This document shows positions 1 through 10,979 of a stretch of DNA of 64,000 nucleotides, piece by piece. Origin of the DNA: Valencia hispanica. Taxonomy: Eukaryota; Chordata; Actinopteri; Cyprinodontiformes; Valenciidae. Within the stretch, counting starts at the first letter, position 1. Every line of letters starts with the position of its first letter. The stretch spans positions 10,325,071-10,389,070 of the forward strand of contig OY747716.1 of the NCBI GenBank assembly GCA_963556495.2. Direction: 5' to 3'. The position numbers and the translations under genes are program-made. A model generated the notes under the pieces. That model made no database searches. It had not been told where the DNA came from and saw only the letters and a program-made list of their open reading frames with translations.

Positions 1-433
1 TCCAAGACATATTCCAACAGTTTCTTCATCAGCTCCACTTTCTTTGGTAAAAAATGAAACGCTGATGTGCTATGTCCAGAAATAAACCAAGCCCAACCTT
101 GTTCTGCCATGCTGTAGAGTTGCTAACAGTTTCGGCTTCTTGCTTCTACTAGCAGAGACCTGCTCTGCTCTTTCCAGGCTGCAAAATCAGCGTTCCCGTG
201 GGCGGTCGCAAGCTAACGTAGGCAGGACCATGAATACTAATTTTCCCTGTGGCGAAGAAGGGACTGGCTTTTCTGACTCGCTCGTTTTGCCGTCTGGTTT
301 CTTCCTGTGGCTGATGCAGGCAATGGGAGTTGGAGATAATGTTCATGTGCAGCATGCATATGCAGCACAGAGTGACCGATCGTATTTCACAAAGAACATG
401 TATTACACTGTTTCTCAGTGAATGAGACCTTTA
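1..433 (-). mobile_element. Family A TIR element, copy 1 (cut by window edge)
   Basis: This is the right-hand part of a dispersed TIR element seen four times in the window. It ends in the terminal motif GTGAATGAGACCTTTA at 418-433, the inverse of the motif that opens copy 4 at 16257. Read on the minus strand, bases 1-110 give an ATG-initiated stretch containing FHFLPKK and LMKKLLEYV, resembling the N-terminal half of a THAP zinc finger. Both positions expected to be Cys are lost here (W and S), so this copy is decayed. The left part lies outside the window. Calling it a non-autonomous DNA transposon is inferred from the TIR and copy number. Confidence 0.6.
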
Positions 434-1065
434 AAAAAAACAATAAAAACTTAAAGCTGTGCAGGATTTCCCAAGCTTAAGGGCAATATAGAGTCTCCAA
501 TCAACTCCAACGAATGAACTGAGGTGAGCACAGCTCTCTGTGGCAACATTACAGGATCTGTTTGGGCTTCAACAGCTGCTGCAGTGTGGACTAATAGTTT
601 ATCACAAAAAACTTTAAAATTATGTGCAATACACGGTTTTCTGCCTTGCCCAGTTCGCAGTTGAAACGCTTCACATACCAAGGCCGTTGTCATTAAAACT
701 GAAAACATTTGAGGAGTTGTCTCTGCAGGTCAGGTTCTGCATGCACACTTTACCTAATCCAAGTACAGATCCTTGCTTGGATACAGCTGCAATGAACAGA
801 TAAAGGAAAGTAGTGTGGGGGAAATGGATGACTTCTGAAGTTTTTCTTTAAATTTTAGTATTGTGCATATAAGAAAAGGTGGATTTATGATACAATTTCA
901 AATTATGCAAGTAAAGGCTTCACCATATGGTGCTGTACCGAAGTAAAGTCAGCTCTTCTAAATTAGAGTAGATCAGACTACTTGTGGGAATATACACTCA
1001 TAAAGAGATCAATTTGAATTAGAAGATCTGAATGGAACACAAGCATACTGAAATACACAATACAA
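434..1065. other. No recognised feature
   Basis: A short A-run follows the family A terminus. An 85-codon minus-strand frame at 451-708 matches no family known to me and has no supporting neighbour, so it is not called a gene. No repeat family was recognised. Confidence 0.4.
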
Positions 1066-1068
1066 ATA

Positions 1069-1103
1069 TACACACACACACACTCACACACACACGCACA
1101 CAT
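1069..1103. repeat. AC/CA dinucleotide microsatellite
   Basis: Interrupted CA tract of about 35 bp with CT and CG interruptions. It is typical of vertebrate DNA. The frames across it are low complexity. Confidence 0.85.
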
Positions 1104-1424
1104 CTCCCTCTGTGGCTTGAGACTCTGCGTTGTGTTTTTGATAAAAGTGGAATATGTTCTGTGCAGAGCCACCTGTGTCTGACTAATGATGAGACCTTGG
1201 GGCATTTATTTCGTCCAGCCACACGTCTTCTCAAACCTTACGGGCAAGCAACAGTAAGCTGTCATAAGAACATGAATTCCTTTGCAAAATATTAAAACAT
1301 CAACAGAAACAAAACTAAGTATATTGTCCCCTCTAATACCGATATGGTACAAAGCAAATATTATCGTGAACCTGCATTTCACTACCTCCTCTCACTGTAG
1401 GCTACAAATTGATCTAGTGCAGAG

Positions 1425-1568
1425 GTCTCCAATCCTGGTCCTTGAGATCTACTGTCCTGCAGGTTTTGGATGCATCACTGCTCTAACACAGCTGATTTAA
1501 TTGATTGAATTGCCTCTTCAGAATGCCATCAGGTTTGGCAAAGACCTGGTAACAAGCAATTCATTTGA
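1425..1568 (+). repeat. Dispersed repeat B, copy 1
   Basis: About 145 bp with the blocks 'tccaatcctggtccttgag', 'ctgtcctgcaggttttgga' and 'aacacagctgatt'. A diverged copy is at 60135-60282, with 'gtcctgcatgttttggatg', 'aacgcagctgtgg' and 'gaagtgtgttggatcagga'. This looks like a common fish interspersed repeat. I cannot assign its class and see no coding potential. Confidence 0.55.
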
Positions 1569-1675
1569 TAAGGTAAGGTAATTACGGGCAGTAACAGTAA
1601 ACTGCAAGGAATATAGCATTATAGCTGCTGTGTCCTTCACCACTTACACATTATATATAAATAATACATTCTCTA

Positions 1676-1740
1676 ATATATATATATATCTATATATATA
1701 TATATATAGATATATACATATATATATATATATGTATATA

Positions 1741-1811
<71 letters not shown>

Positions 1812-1863
1812 ATATATATATATATATATATAGATATATACATATATATATATATATATATAT
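1676..1863. repeat. TA microsatellite with internal dyads
   Basis: About 188 bp of nearly pure TA. Interruptions by C, G and AC form two repeated palindromic modules (near 1690-1745 and 1810-1850). The long Ile-Tyr frame across it is an artefact. The array is prone to slippage and cruciforms. Confidence 0.9.
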
Positions 1864-2500
1864 GCAATTAATTTTAGAGAATTTTATTCTGTGAAAAACT
1901 GCTAAATGAGTATGAAGTAGTAGTTTATGCTGTGATCTATGAATGTATTTCGTAATGTATAGGTGATGAAGTATAACCACGATTTAACTTTTAATCTGTG
2001 TGAGCTGAATATAGAACATGACATAGCAGAAACCTTCACTATCAGTACAGGTTGCTCATTAACACTGAACTTCTCTGAGCTGTGTTGGCAAGAATGAAAT
2101 AAACCTTGAAAAGGATCAATTCAACTGCACATCCCTAAAGCTCTTTTTTCCATGTATTTTGAGTATTTTTCAAGCTGCTTATGGCTTCCTTTGTGTTCTG
2201 GATTTAATGGACGAATAATCAAAAGTCATGATTGAAATCCAAAATTCAAAAAAGCGATTTCTGGTAATATGTCAAGTGGCTCAACAAGGTCCCTTTGATT
2301 GAGAAACACCCACTTCTATTCTGCAGTCTTTACCCTCCGAATTTCACCCTCATTATAATTACTCCATGTTCTTACTTTTTCTTTAGTTGTCTCAAAGCAA
2401 TTAACTTTTCTAGTCATGCTTATAGTCTGGAAAATCTCACTTGAACAGGAGAGCAGAGTTTTAAATATCTCTATAATTAAGAGCTAAAGAGCCAATTCTG
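1864..2500. other. No recognised feature
   Basis: AT-rich sequence with no long frame and no repeat end that I recognise. Likely unique intergenic or intronic DNA. Confidence 0.4.
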
Positions 2501-2504
2501 AGGT

Positions 2505-2760
2505 GATGAACAGTGGAGGGGGTGGTTAGGTCAGTCACCTGTTCACAGGAAGATCAGAGGTTTGGATCTTGGTTGATCCAGGCTTTTCTCTGTGAAGAGG
2601 CTGCTGTTCCACCTGCATGCATGGTCATCTTTCTCTTGTTTTTGTTTCTTCACCCAATGACAAGGTGAAGGTGAACGTTTCTGTTGACTGCTTGGAGAAG
2701 CTCCAGTCTCCTTGCACCCGTATGATTTAGTTGCTGAACTTGTGGGAACCATGAAGCTGT
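2505..2760 (+). repeat. Possible tRNA-derived SINE remnant
   Basis: The stretch 'gtggttaggtcagtcacctg', followed about 20 bp later by 'gaggtttggatctt', resembles degenerate A and B boxes of a tRNA-derived SINE promoter. The match to a B box is weak. No tail or TSD was found. Confidence 0.28.
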
Positions 2761-3456
2761 AATGTAATAATCAAAGCAAAACCTCATCACCAAGTATTAC
2801 ATGCGTAGACCTTCTGGTTTGGTTGCATCTCAAAGTAGTCATCTCCAAAAGGGTGCCATAGCTTAGCATTACACAATACTATATAGAAAATGTGTAACTA
2901 TCTCATTGGCTAACTGTTGGGAATAGTGCTGTGTTAAAAAAAAATTTTCTGATTCTAAATCGTTTCTTAAAAAATCATCTAAGGATCGATTCGTACATAC
3001 AAAGATCGATTTAACCCTTTAACGTTGTTTGCCTTTTTTACAGCCAAAGATGTGTGTGTCTTCTCATTCCTGTGGTTTTATGTTCTTTGCGTGGTTTGTG
3101 TTTGTGTTCAGCTGACCGGAAGCACACAAACACCCGTAAGTTAATGCTCGACATCGGCAGAACCATTTTTACGGATTTATCTCCAGGGGACACCGAATAG
3201 CTACAAGACTTCAGTCCACTCTGGAGATCGACTCCATCACCGATACCTGTATTTGCTCCACGAACTGAGGAGAGTGGGAGCCCCATCTTCCATCATATTC
3301 CCCTTTTATCGAGGCACTATAGAGAGCTTCTTGACCATCTGCATCACTGTGTAGTACCGTGCCTGCACCGGCTCCTGCCATAAGACCCTGCAGCACATAG
3401 TGAGAATAGCTGAAAGGGACATTGGTTTTTCTTTCCCTTCCCTTCTGGATACTTAC

Positions 3457-4378
3457 AAACTCACAACGGGCAGATCTATCACTCAGAGTGGACTCAGGAA
3501 AAAAATCAACAGTCATGCACTAGAGATGGGAATTTTGGCTCTTTCAGGAAAATAGGCCGTTACGGTTCATTTTGTTCGCAACCGACACATCATTATCGTG
3601 CACAGAACCAGGCCACTTTGCTTCCACATTACTGATCATATATTCTGCATCACTTATGAACTACTCAGTGGAGAACAATTATTAGCTGCAGTAGCTGTAT
3701 TATGAAGTATATTTCATTGGAATGTTAAAAGCTATTATTTAGGCTTACCTGCACATCAATGCTGTGGACAGATCTCCTATTCACATAATCTCCATTTATT
3801 GAATGAGGTATGATGGGAACGTCAGTTCCATCGATGCAGCCAATCACACCTGGAAACCCTAAAATATATCAAATTGATTAGTGCTTCTAGTCTCCGAGCT
3901 TTATGACATACATTAATTATTGCTTACACTGATACCGGCAATTCTGTGGAAGCTTCCTTGAGATGTCTGGTGGTTCTGTGACCTGGGAACACTACAAACA
4001 TCTACAGCAGTCGTTTCAGTGCAAGGGTCCCATTGCAGACAGCCCGACAGACAGTTGCCTTGGACACATGCTCTGCATAACTGATATTATACAAAAAACT
4101 GCCATTCACAAAAAAATGAAGTCCAATCAAAAAAAAAATTCTTGGAGCGGAGATCATTTTCCCCGGTGAGTCATGTGAGAAATGTGTGGGCTGAGAATGT
4201 TGTTTAAATAAACAATGGATGGTCGAGAAAAACGGAAACGTTCAAACAGGTACTCATCAGGGAGTGATAAAACATCCACTCTGGGTCTGATCATCCTCTC
4301 CCAACGGAGATTTCTGCGGAGTATCTGTGCTTCCACATCAACAGGCTCTTCAAGAAATGGACACGCCCTGTCTGCCAC
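3457..4378 (-). pseudogene. HARBI1-type PIF/Harbinger transposase relic with introns
   Basis: Harbinger (PIF) elements encode a DDE nuclease related to the host gene HARBI1. On the minus strand an ATG at 4378 opens a frame with RPRVDVLSLPDEYLFERFRF, then NILSPHISHMTHRG, the usual HARBI1 N-terminus. After a frame break in an A/T run near 4131-4140 it continues FVNGSFLYNIS, then HVSKATVCRAV and FHRIAG. A 77-bp intron (3859-3935, GT..AG) would join this to GFPGVIGCIDGTDVPI, the first catalytic Asp block (CIDGT). A second donor lies at 3743-3748. A downstream block (3457-3535) reads FPESTLSDRSARCEF and ends at a GTAAGT donor (3451-3456). It carries a stop codon and lacks the rest of the catalytic core, so it is dead. 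It could be a degenerate HARBI1-like host paralogue, but the adjacent terminal sequence argues for a transposon. Confidence 0.8.
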
Positions 4379-4499
4379 TGCTTTCAGATGGCAGGCTTCA
4401 ACTTAAGAGCAGGAGAATCTCAGTGTTGAAGCAAACCTGCCAGCGAGCATGGAGTATGTTGCCCCGGTAACTGACTTGGAGTTACGCTGAACTGGCTTT

Positions 4500-4583
4500 G
4501 TGAAACAGAACAACCAGTGTCCCTCATCTCAGGGTTAACTAACTGGAGGATTTCACTAAATATGCCTTGTGAAATGGGCCCCA
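4500..4583 (-). mobile_element. Harbinger right terminus (5' end of the relic)
   Basis: The segment ends with 'tgtgaaatgggcccc', the inverse of the GGGGCCCATTTCACA-type terminus I associate with fish Harbinger elements. It lies just upstream of the minus-strand transposase start. No matching left terminus was found near 2.9-3.4 kb, so that side appears truncated. Confidence 0.5.
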
Positions 4584-4589
4584 CCTTCT

Positions 4590-5465
4590 GGAGTTACTTT
4601 TCCCAAAATCCCTTAGATAAGGAATACTTCCAGCAATGTAAACATAGAAATCATAAACAAGGTGTATGACTTTAAAGTGGAACTGAACCCCATGAAAAAT
4701 CCTAACTCTGCCCCCAGACAACATTTGAAATATTCTACAAAGTGGGCAGTGCCAGGAGGCACGGAGGGGTATGGCCAAGTGTGGAGGATGAGCGGAGGGG
4801 GGAACGTGGAGGTGTGTTCAGGAGGACAGTGACGGCTCGTTTAATGTGACACTGAAACATGGACAGTGACTAAAGCGACGTTGGCAGTTTTGCGACTGAT
4901 CGACGTTCATTTGTTTTAGCCTATGCTAACATAAGCTAATGTTCAAAACAGTATGTTAGCTATGCTAACTAAGTGCTAATGTGATAATAATGGTAACCTG
5001 AAAAACTCAATCCAACTCCAAACTGAGAGATGGTTTTACACCCAAACCCACGGGGCGTGTCTGTGAGACCATGCCTGTGACGTAAAGAGTGGAAAAGATG
5101 TACCGCTCTCCGCCAATTCAAATGCAGTAGCCACAGTTCAACCCTAAGAGGGCAGCACTAAGACGATTTTAGACCAAAAGGTGTAGAATTAAACAAGTTT
5201 GCACGAAAATGGAGATGGATAAAATGAAAATGAAAGCCACAATTTCAAACTTGTAGAGCTTTGTGCACACGGCCACACAACCAGCTGTCATCCCCCCAAT
5301 CCCACCCCCACCCCCCCCATCCCAACCCATCTCTGAACTGAGAATAAAAATGAGAATCTGAATGAAAATATGTTGCACATAAGAATTATATCACAGTGTG
5401 TTCATATGTATTTATCTATTCACATTATATAGAAATTGCACTAATTGGTGAATTAATTGTGTGAA
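4590..5465. other. No assigned feature; poly-C patch
   Basis: Contains several 'tgctaac'/'gctaatg' words (about 4920-4985) and a C-rich patch at 5289-5325. No coding frame or TIR pair was recognised. 'aaccctaagagggcagcac' near 5140 looks repeat-like but could not be assigned. Confidence 0.35.
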
Positions 5466-5745
5466 GTAGGAATACTGCAGCGTCCCCTGCATAATGATGC
5501 ACAATGGATGCTGGCGCTCATTGAAGATCACGCCACTGGAAGCATCTGGATGGGGGACCCGATGTAGATTCCTTAAAGCAGTCTTATTAGATCTATGTGC
5601 TAAACTGGACCCGGTGTTAGATCTACTGGAACCGTGCACACCGTCCCCCGCTCTTCTTTTTTATGTCAGGAACGCTGCTGCATCAACGCTGCGTCACTTG
5701 CAGCTCTTCCGTTTGTTTGTGACTCCAAATCAATGTTTTGCAAGG

Positions 5746-6022
5746 ATGATACTTTTTAAAAAGTAGACTTAAAACGCACCTTTTCTGTCAGGCTTTAAAT
5801 ATGTAGTTTTATTTGTTTTAATAAATTCCAGTCTTAGTGTTGCTACAAGAAGTAATCATCTTATCTTTTGTTATTGCTTGTGCTGCTTTTATTATTACAT
5901 TTTTAAATCTTTTTACTCTCTTCTTCTCACACATTTTCTTTTTGCAACTGTATTTTTGTCTTTTAATGTGAAGCACTTTGGCTGCATTCGGCTGAGTAAA
6001 GCGCTGATTGAGTGATTGGTTG
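5746..6022 (+). mobile_element. LINE 3' end (L2-like)
   Basis: A short 3' UTR with 'gtgaagcactttggctgcat', then 'aaagcgctgattgagtgatt', matches the usual tail layout of fish L2/CR1-type LINEs (regulatory stem, then short tandem tail). A diverged copy is at 44452-44785. In both places the same Harbinger-like sequence follows directly. No reverse-transcriptase motif is retained. Confidence 0.5.
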
Positions 6023-6398
6023 AAATAAAACAGTTTACCGTGTCTCTGAGACTGCAGCTGTCTCTGTGGAATTACTTTCTCCGCCTCTCTGTTGCCATGG
6101 TTACCTGTGAAACGCCCCATATTAGCTGGCCTAAGTCGATACAGAATATTCACTAGACACTTTGCATGGACCGTTTATGGGAGAAAGTGGGTGTGTAGGA
6201 GGCGGGATACGATCCAAAAACACCTGCACACATTTCTAGGGAGAGTGAGATTTATAAAACGAAAAGTGCGTGCAGCTGTGCGTACTCCAAGTGTTATAAA
6301 TCGGAAACTTACTAGTCGTAAGTGGAAAAAAAAGTTGCTGAGCTTAAGTACGATTTTAGTAATGATTCTACGCAAAGTTTTATAAATGAGACCCCTGG
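6023..6398 (+). mobile_element. Non-autonomous PIF/Harbinger-like segment
   Basis: Includes 'gttgccatggttacc' and 'gggtgtgtaggaggcgggat', both shared with 44870-44990. It ends with 'gttttataaatgagaccc' (6380-6395), resembling Harbinger termini of the type GGGTCTCATTTATAAA. Family A copy 2 begins immediately after, apparently truncated by this terminus. The 97-codon frame across it matches nothing. Confidence 0.45.
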
Positions 6399-6763
6399 GC
6401 ATGTTTTATTTGCGGAGATAATACAATGCATTTTTTACCCAAGAAAGAAGACCTGAGGAAGAAACTGTCGGAATTTGTCTTTGGAACACCCTCAGCGAAG
6501 TAAATAAAGTTAGTTGTTTGTTTGAAGGCAGCATGAGAGTCACATTTCTTTTTGCCAATCAGAGGCCAGACCTTTGCATATCATGAATATTATTGAGAAA
6601 GACTCGCAATCCTTTTGTTTCCTCCACCCACTACTCCGACATTCTTCAACCTCCTGAAACAAGAGCGGTAGAGCATTTCTTCCACAGAAAACAACTCACA
6701 ACGCATTATTGATATTAGAGACCACAGCAAATTTATTGAAAGAAATTTGTGAATGAGACCTTA
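6399..6763 (+). mobile_element. Family A TIR element, copy 2 with intact THAP-like exon frame
   Basis: A 34-codon open stretch at 6399-6500 reads ACFIC, then GDNTM, then HFLPKKEDLRKKLSEFVFG, then TPSAK. The Cys-x2-Cys followed by H-x-x-P and a basic/acidic helix resembles the first half of a THAP (C2CH) DNA-binding domain. A candidate splice donor (GAA|GTAAAT) follows at 6497-6503. The remainder (6501-6763) matches the non-coding part of copies 3 and 4, including 'gccaatcagagg' and 'ttcttccacagaaaac', and ends at the GTGAATGAGACC terminus. The second CxxH half of a THAP domain is not visible. The left terminus is missing at a junction with Harbinger-like sequence. Confidence 0.6.
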
Positions 6764-7590
6764 TGCAGTTTTGTAGATTTCAATCTGAACAATTGAAAGA
6801 CAGCAAGTTATTTGTAGCACAAATTTGTTTTGGCGTTGAAAAGTTATTGGACATAATTTCCTCCGTTGCAGCAAAAGGAAGACTTTCCAGGCCCAAAATG
6901 ATTTAATAACTGTTTTCAAAAAATCCAGATGGCAATAATTAGGAATGTACTTTAAATGGCCTCTAATGTGGACTTGTTAAATGTTACAAGTCTCGTCTTT
7001 GTTTTACCATCTGTATTTTCTATCATCTGCTCATTTAATTGAAATAAATTGTTTGTTAGGCTGCCTCCAACTGAAACCCACAAACACTAAAAACATGTTT
7101 CTGTTTTAAATCCCCAGAGAAGATACAGCGTTTAGGATCAAGCTGTTCACTATTTGGAATTCCATCATATCAATTATCTTCAAAAATATATTTATTAAAA
7201 TATTTGGTTCTATTGATTAAGAGCTGATTGTTGGAAATTACAGCCTGGGGAACCCCAATCAGGGTGCTTGATGCCAAGGACATTACACAACAGAAAATGA
7301 GAGAGATTCCAACAGGCAGCGCTGATCATTCTTTGTTAGGGCATGGTGAATCAACTACGTCTAGTCTGTTGATGTCCACCAGAGTGTGGAAAAGTAAGGA
7401 TTCAACACTTGAAAAAAAAACTTACAAAATATTTTTTAAGGTTTAATTTTTGCACCTGGAAAACAAAGTCTTTGTTGTGATCCTGCTGTGTGGTTGTGCC
7501 TGTGTGAGTGAGCAATCCTGTTCTTCAGAGGATCTGGAAAACTGGCTGCTGCTGGCAGTTATGAGGAGCTGCCGAGCGATGCCTGAGCCA
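6764..7590. other. No recognised feature
   Basis: AT-rich. The 72-codon frame at 7228-7446 is unsupported. No TIR, SINE box or LINE tail was seen. Confidence 0.4.
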
Positions 7591-8692
7591 TGGGGGCGAC
7601 GGTGGCTCAGGTGGTAGGAGTTTGTCCATAACAGGTGGGTTGCCGGTTCGAAGCCTCACTCCACTCGTCTTCGTCATTGTGTCCTTGGGTAAGGACATTT
7701 AAGACACTTAACCCGCCTTGGCTGCTGGTGGTGGTCAAAAGGACCTGGTGGCGCATGTATATGGAAGTTGTGGCTACAATGTAGCTTTACCACCATCTAG
7801 GGTTGCCAACTTTCTCTCAGCCAAATACGGGACATTTTTGGCATTTGAAAGAAAATAAAAATACAATAAAAAAGAACTAATGAACACAACCTCAAAAGGG
7901 TATAATCTCAAGATTGTTATCTAAATATGCAGCTCGCATGGACACATGGATACAATACTGGAGGGACAGTTAGAAATATTCTAAATCCTGTATACATTTC
8001 AGCACCTAAACAGTACTATTGTTTATCCTCACACATATGCATGAATAAACCTCAAAATGAATTCAGTTTTAACATGAATAGCAGGTAACTGGCAGATTGC
8101 AAATGAAAAGAGGCATCAGATATCATGACCCACCATGTCTAATTTTTCTATGGATACTTAGAATACTTGCTTTTGTCCTTTACAGCCTATACAGCCAGAG
8201 TAAAGTCCTTGCATGACATGTCACAGTTCACAGTTATTAGAAGTTCATTTTTGATCAGTTCAGTGCTGCATCTGTTTCTGGAGTCTGACCATTTAGAGAA
8301 AAACCTCTTAACAAAAGCATTTGAGCCTGGCAAACTGGGGACAAATGAGACGATCTTGAACATGTTCAAGAAGTTCAAGTATTTCCAAAACAGCTCCCAA
8401 ATTCATTCCACAAACCGACTCCACCCAAAGTTTTGATTTCATGTCACTAGCTGAATTGGCGCATGAAATCCGTCCTCTATGAAATCGGACTGCCATCTAG
8501 TGGCAGGAGTGTAATAGCAACATAAACATTCAGAGGAAACACATAAGCAGCACTCACTATAAGGGACAAGTGACTTCCCGTACGGGACAAGCCAAATTAG
8601 ATAAATATACGGGATGTCCCGGCTTATACGGGACAGTTGGCAACTCTACCACCATCAGCGAGTGAATGTAATGTGAAGCAATTTAACCAGCT
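7591..8692 (+). mobile_element. tRNA-derived SINE, split by a hAT-type insertion
   Basis: The head carries an A-box-like 'tggctcaggtggtagga' and a clear B box 'ggttcgaagcc' (7645-7655). The body includes 'gtgtccttgggtaaggaca' and 'ttaacccgccttggctgct'. The SINE body stops at 7797 in 'taccaccatc' and resumes at 8649 with the same bases, then 'agcgagtgaatgtaatgtg'. The 851 bp between (7798-8648) is a separate insertion. Pol III transcription is inferred from the boxes only. Confidence 0.75.
7798..8648. mobile_element. Non-autonomous hAT-type element inside the SINE
   Basis: TIRs TAGGGTTGCCAACT (left) and the inverse of TAGAGTTGCCAACT (right) are flanked by a perfect 8-bp duplication, CCACCATC (7790-7797 and 8649-8656). 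This TSD length is the hAT hallmark. Several ACGGGAC words cluster near the ends (about 7833, 8580, 8607 and 8627), a layout expected for subterminal transposase binding sites. The short frames at 8167-8496 show no hAT dimerisation motif, so it is non-autonomous. Confidence 0.8.
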
Positions 8693-9784
8693 ATATGGTC
8701 CTCTGACTGAAAAAGTGTATTTACCATAACCCTAATCTCTACCGGTAGTCTCAAACCTCCTGTGGCTTAGTTATGCTCCTGGTGATGCTTGTGCTCTTAA
8801 GAAATATTCAAGTAATACTTGTTTCTTCCATGTTTCCAGCTTGACTCTGCCTTCCTCGTGTCGGTCTGTCACTGTTGTCCTCTGCATTCCATTTCAGCCA
8901 CGTTCTCCTCCTGCAGCTTCTGTCTCAGAACTCGGCTGTCTGTCCGTGCTCCAGTGCCTCTAAACTTCTGGTCTCACGATACTTCAATCAGCAAAATGAT
9001 GAGAAATATTCTGCCAATATTGAATGCCTGTTTCATTGGTCGTTTCGTCTTGAAATTTTTAAAATAGACAAACAATTCATTTACTTAGAAAAATGTGTCC
9101 TCTTAGATTACAGTGACTAATTATTTGCATTTTTGTTGGCCAGCTATAATCTGGATCTAGAACAGAATTTTAGGTAACAAATGCTGGGGAGAACTGGATA
9201 GTAATAGGGTTTGCTGCAGCCAAAAGGTACAAATATTTGTGTCAGTCTGGCTGAACAGATGTAATCTCACTTAACTTTTGATGAGACTTAAGAGTTCTGT
9301 GTTATTGTTGAATCTCTTGTGGTGTTGGGTTTCATTGTGAAGTCACCAGTCTGTCACCTCAGACTTAGACTTACGTGGAACATGACTCTAAAATAGCTTG
9401 CTAATCAGTTAATCTCATCAGTTCTTTCATTCACTGGATGCCCCCAGTGCATGAAGCAGCAAAATCATACAGCCACACAGAGTGATAAGGGTTTTTATCA
9501 GAGCTATCACCTGTTGGGTTATTTCCACATTAAGCACAGACCAAAATAGTTGCAATAGAACACCAGATGAGCAAAAAAGTGCATCAAGTTCAACAAAGAA
9601 ACTGTCAGCTCCCTCCACTTTGCCATATCCATAAACTGTATCAGATCAGTGTTAACCAAAGTTGAAAAGTTGGGCCTTTTTGACAGCTCACAATTGATAC
9701 ATAAAAGCCTTTTAGAATTATTTTATTTTTCCTTTGTAAAGTTTCACTCTGGTTAGAAAAAAACATAATTTTATTGATACCATG
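8693..9784. other. No recognised feature
   Basis: Two overlapping plus-strand frames near 8819-9120 and one minus frame at 9427-9618 have no recognisable motif. No repeat ends were identified. Confidence 0.4.
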
Positions 9785-10496
9785 TACATACTTTAGTTGG
9801 TGGACACCACTGTCATCGCTGTGTTGCCTTGTTCGAGGGCGGCATCAGCTGGGATGATGCTCCCAATTATTGAACGTTCTCCTCCTATAATTAACTTTTT
9901 ACTTTCCTTAATAAGAAAGAACTCCTACATCAGCTCTTCTGTTCTTTCTGTGTCTCTGCTCTGTCTTCTCAAACCCCCAGACGGTTTTGGCAGATGGCCA
10001 CTCGTACTGAGCCTGGTTCTGGTTCTGCTGGAGGTTTCTTCCTGTTAAAGGGGAGTTTTTCCTCTCCACTGTTTCTACTGAGTAATCACTCAGTGTGAGG
10101 GATTGCTGTGAAGTCAACGACACAACGCTGGCAACTGTCCACTGTCGCTACTCATTCGTCCAGGAGGAGTGAATGCTGCAAGTCAATGACTCAATGAAAT
10201 CTGCTGGGTTTCCTTTGATAGAAAACTTTAAAAAGTCTCATTCACTCGTTCTTTTCAATAAAATTGCTGTGGTCTCTAGTTTGAACGAATGCCTTGTGAG
10301 TCGTCTGCTGTGGAAAAATGTCTCTGGAGCTCCAGTTTCAGGAGGTTGCAGTTTGTAGGAGTGGGTGTGGGGAAACTTCCGGATTATGAGTCTTTCTCAA
10401 TAATATTCATGATGTGCAAACGTCTCGCCTCTGATTGGCTAACAGCAATGCGAGTCTTATGCTGCCAAATAACTTATGCTGCCAAATCACTAACTT

Positions 10497-10882
10497 AAGC
10501 TGTTGTCTGGAGTATTTGAGGGAGACAGAGATTTTTTTTGAATTCCACTGTCAAGGCACATCCCAAAACATTTCAGAGGTGAGCGACTTCTCCATGCCTG
10601 ATGGTCTCTTCCAATATGGCGACTGTAAACATGAGCAGCCTCACAGGTACCTGCAATGCGCATGGAAGTTGATCGACAGCCGACAAGGCAGAAACTCGAA
10701 TTCTATTGGCTAAAGAAATTTGGCGGTCAGTGTGGAATGCATAGGGGTCTATGGGAGGAAGGCGGACTTAGGAAGAATAACTTATGTTGTGGAGCACTAG
10801 CCTTTTATCATAGTATTGAACCCCATCATTTTAAAGATTTATAAAACTTTGATACATAAATATATTCTCCGGACTGCAGCTT
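10497..10882. mobile_element. 386-bp MITE nested in family A copy 3
   Basis: Imperfect 16-bp TIRs AAGCTGTTGTCTGGAG and AAGCTGCAGTCCGGAG (13 of 16 match) lie between direct repeats TAACTT (10491-10496 and 10883-10888). The equivalent place in copy 4 reads through uninterrupted. The frames inside are short and not recognisable. The superfamily is uncertain because a 6-bp TSD is not diagnostic. Confidence 0.6.
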
Positions 10883-10979
10883 TAACTTAATTCACTCGTG
10901 GTGTTCCAAGACAAATTCCAACTATTTCTTCCTCAGCTCCTCTTTCTTGGGTAAAGAATGCAGCACTGATGTCTATGTC

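Noticed and set aside
1630..1833. 67-codon Ile-Tyr-rich frame
   Set aside because: It is a translation of the TA microsatellite.
7591..7797. tRNA gene
   Set aside because: Only a tRNA-like head with A and B boxes, followed by a SINE body.
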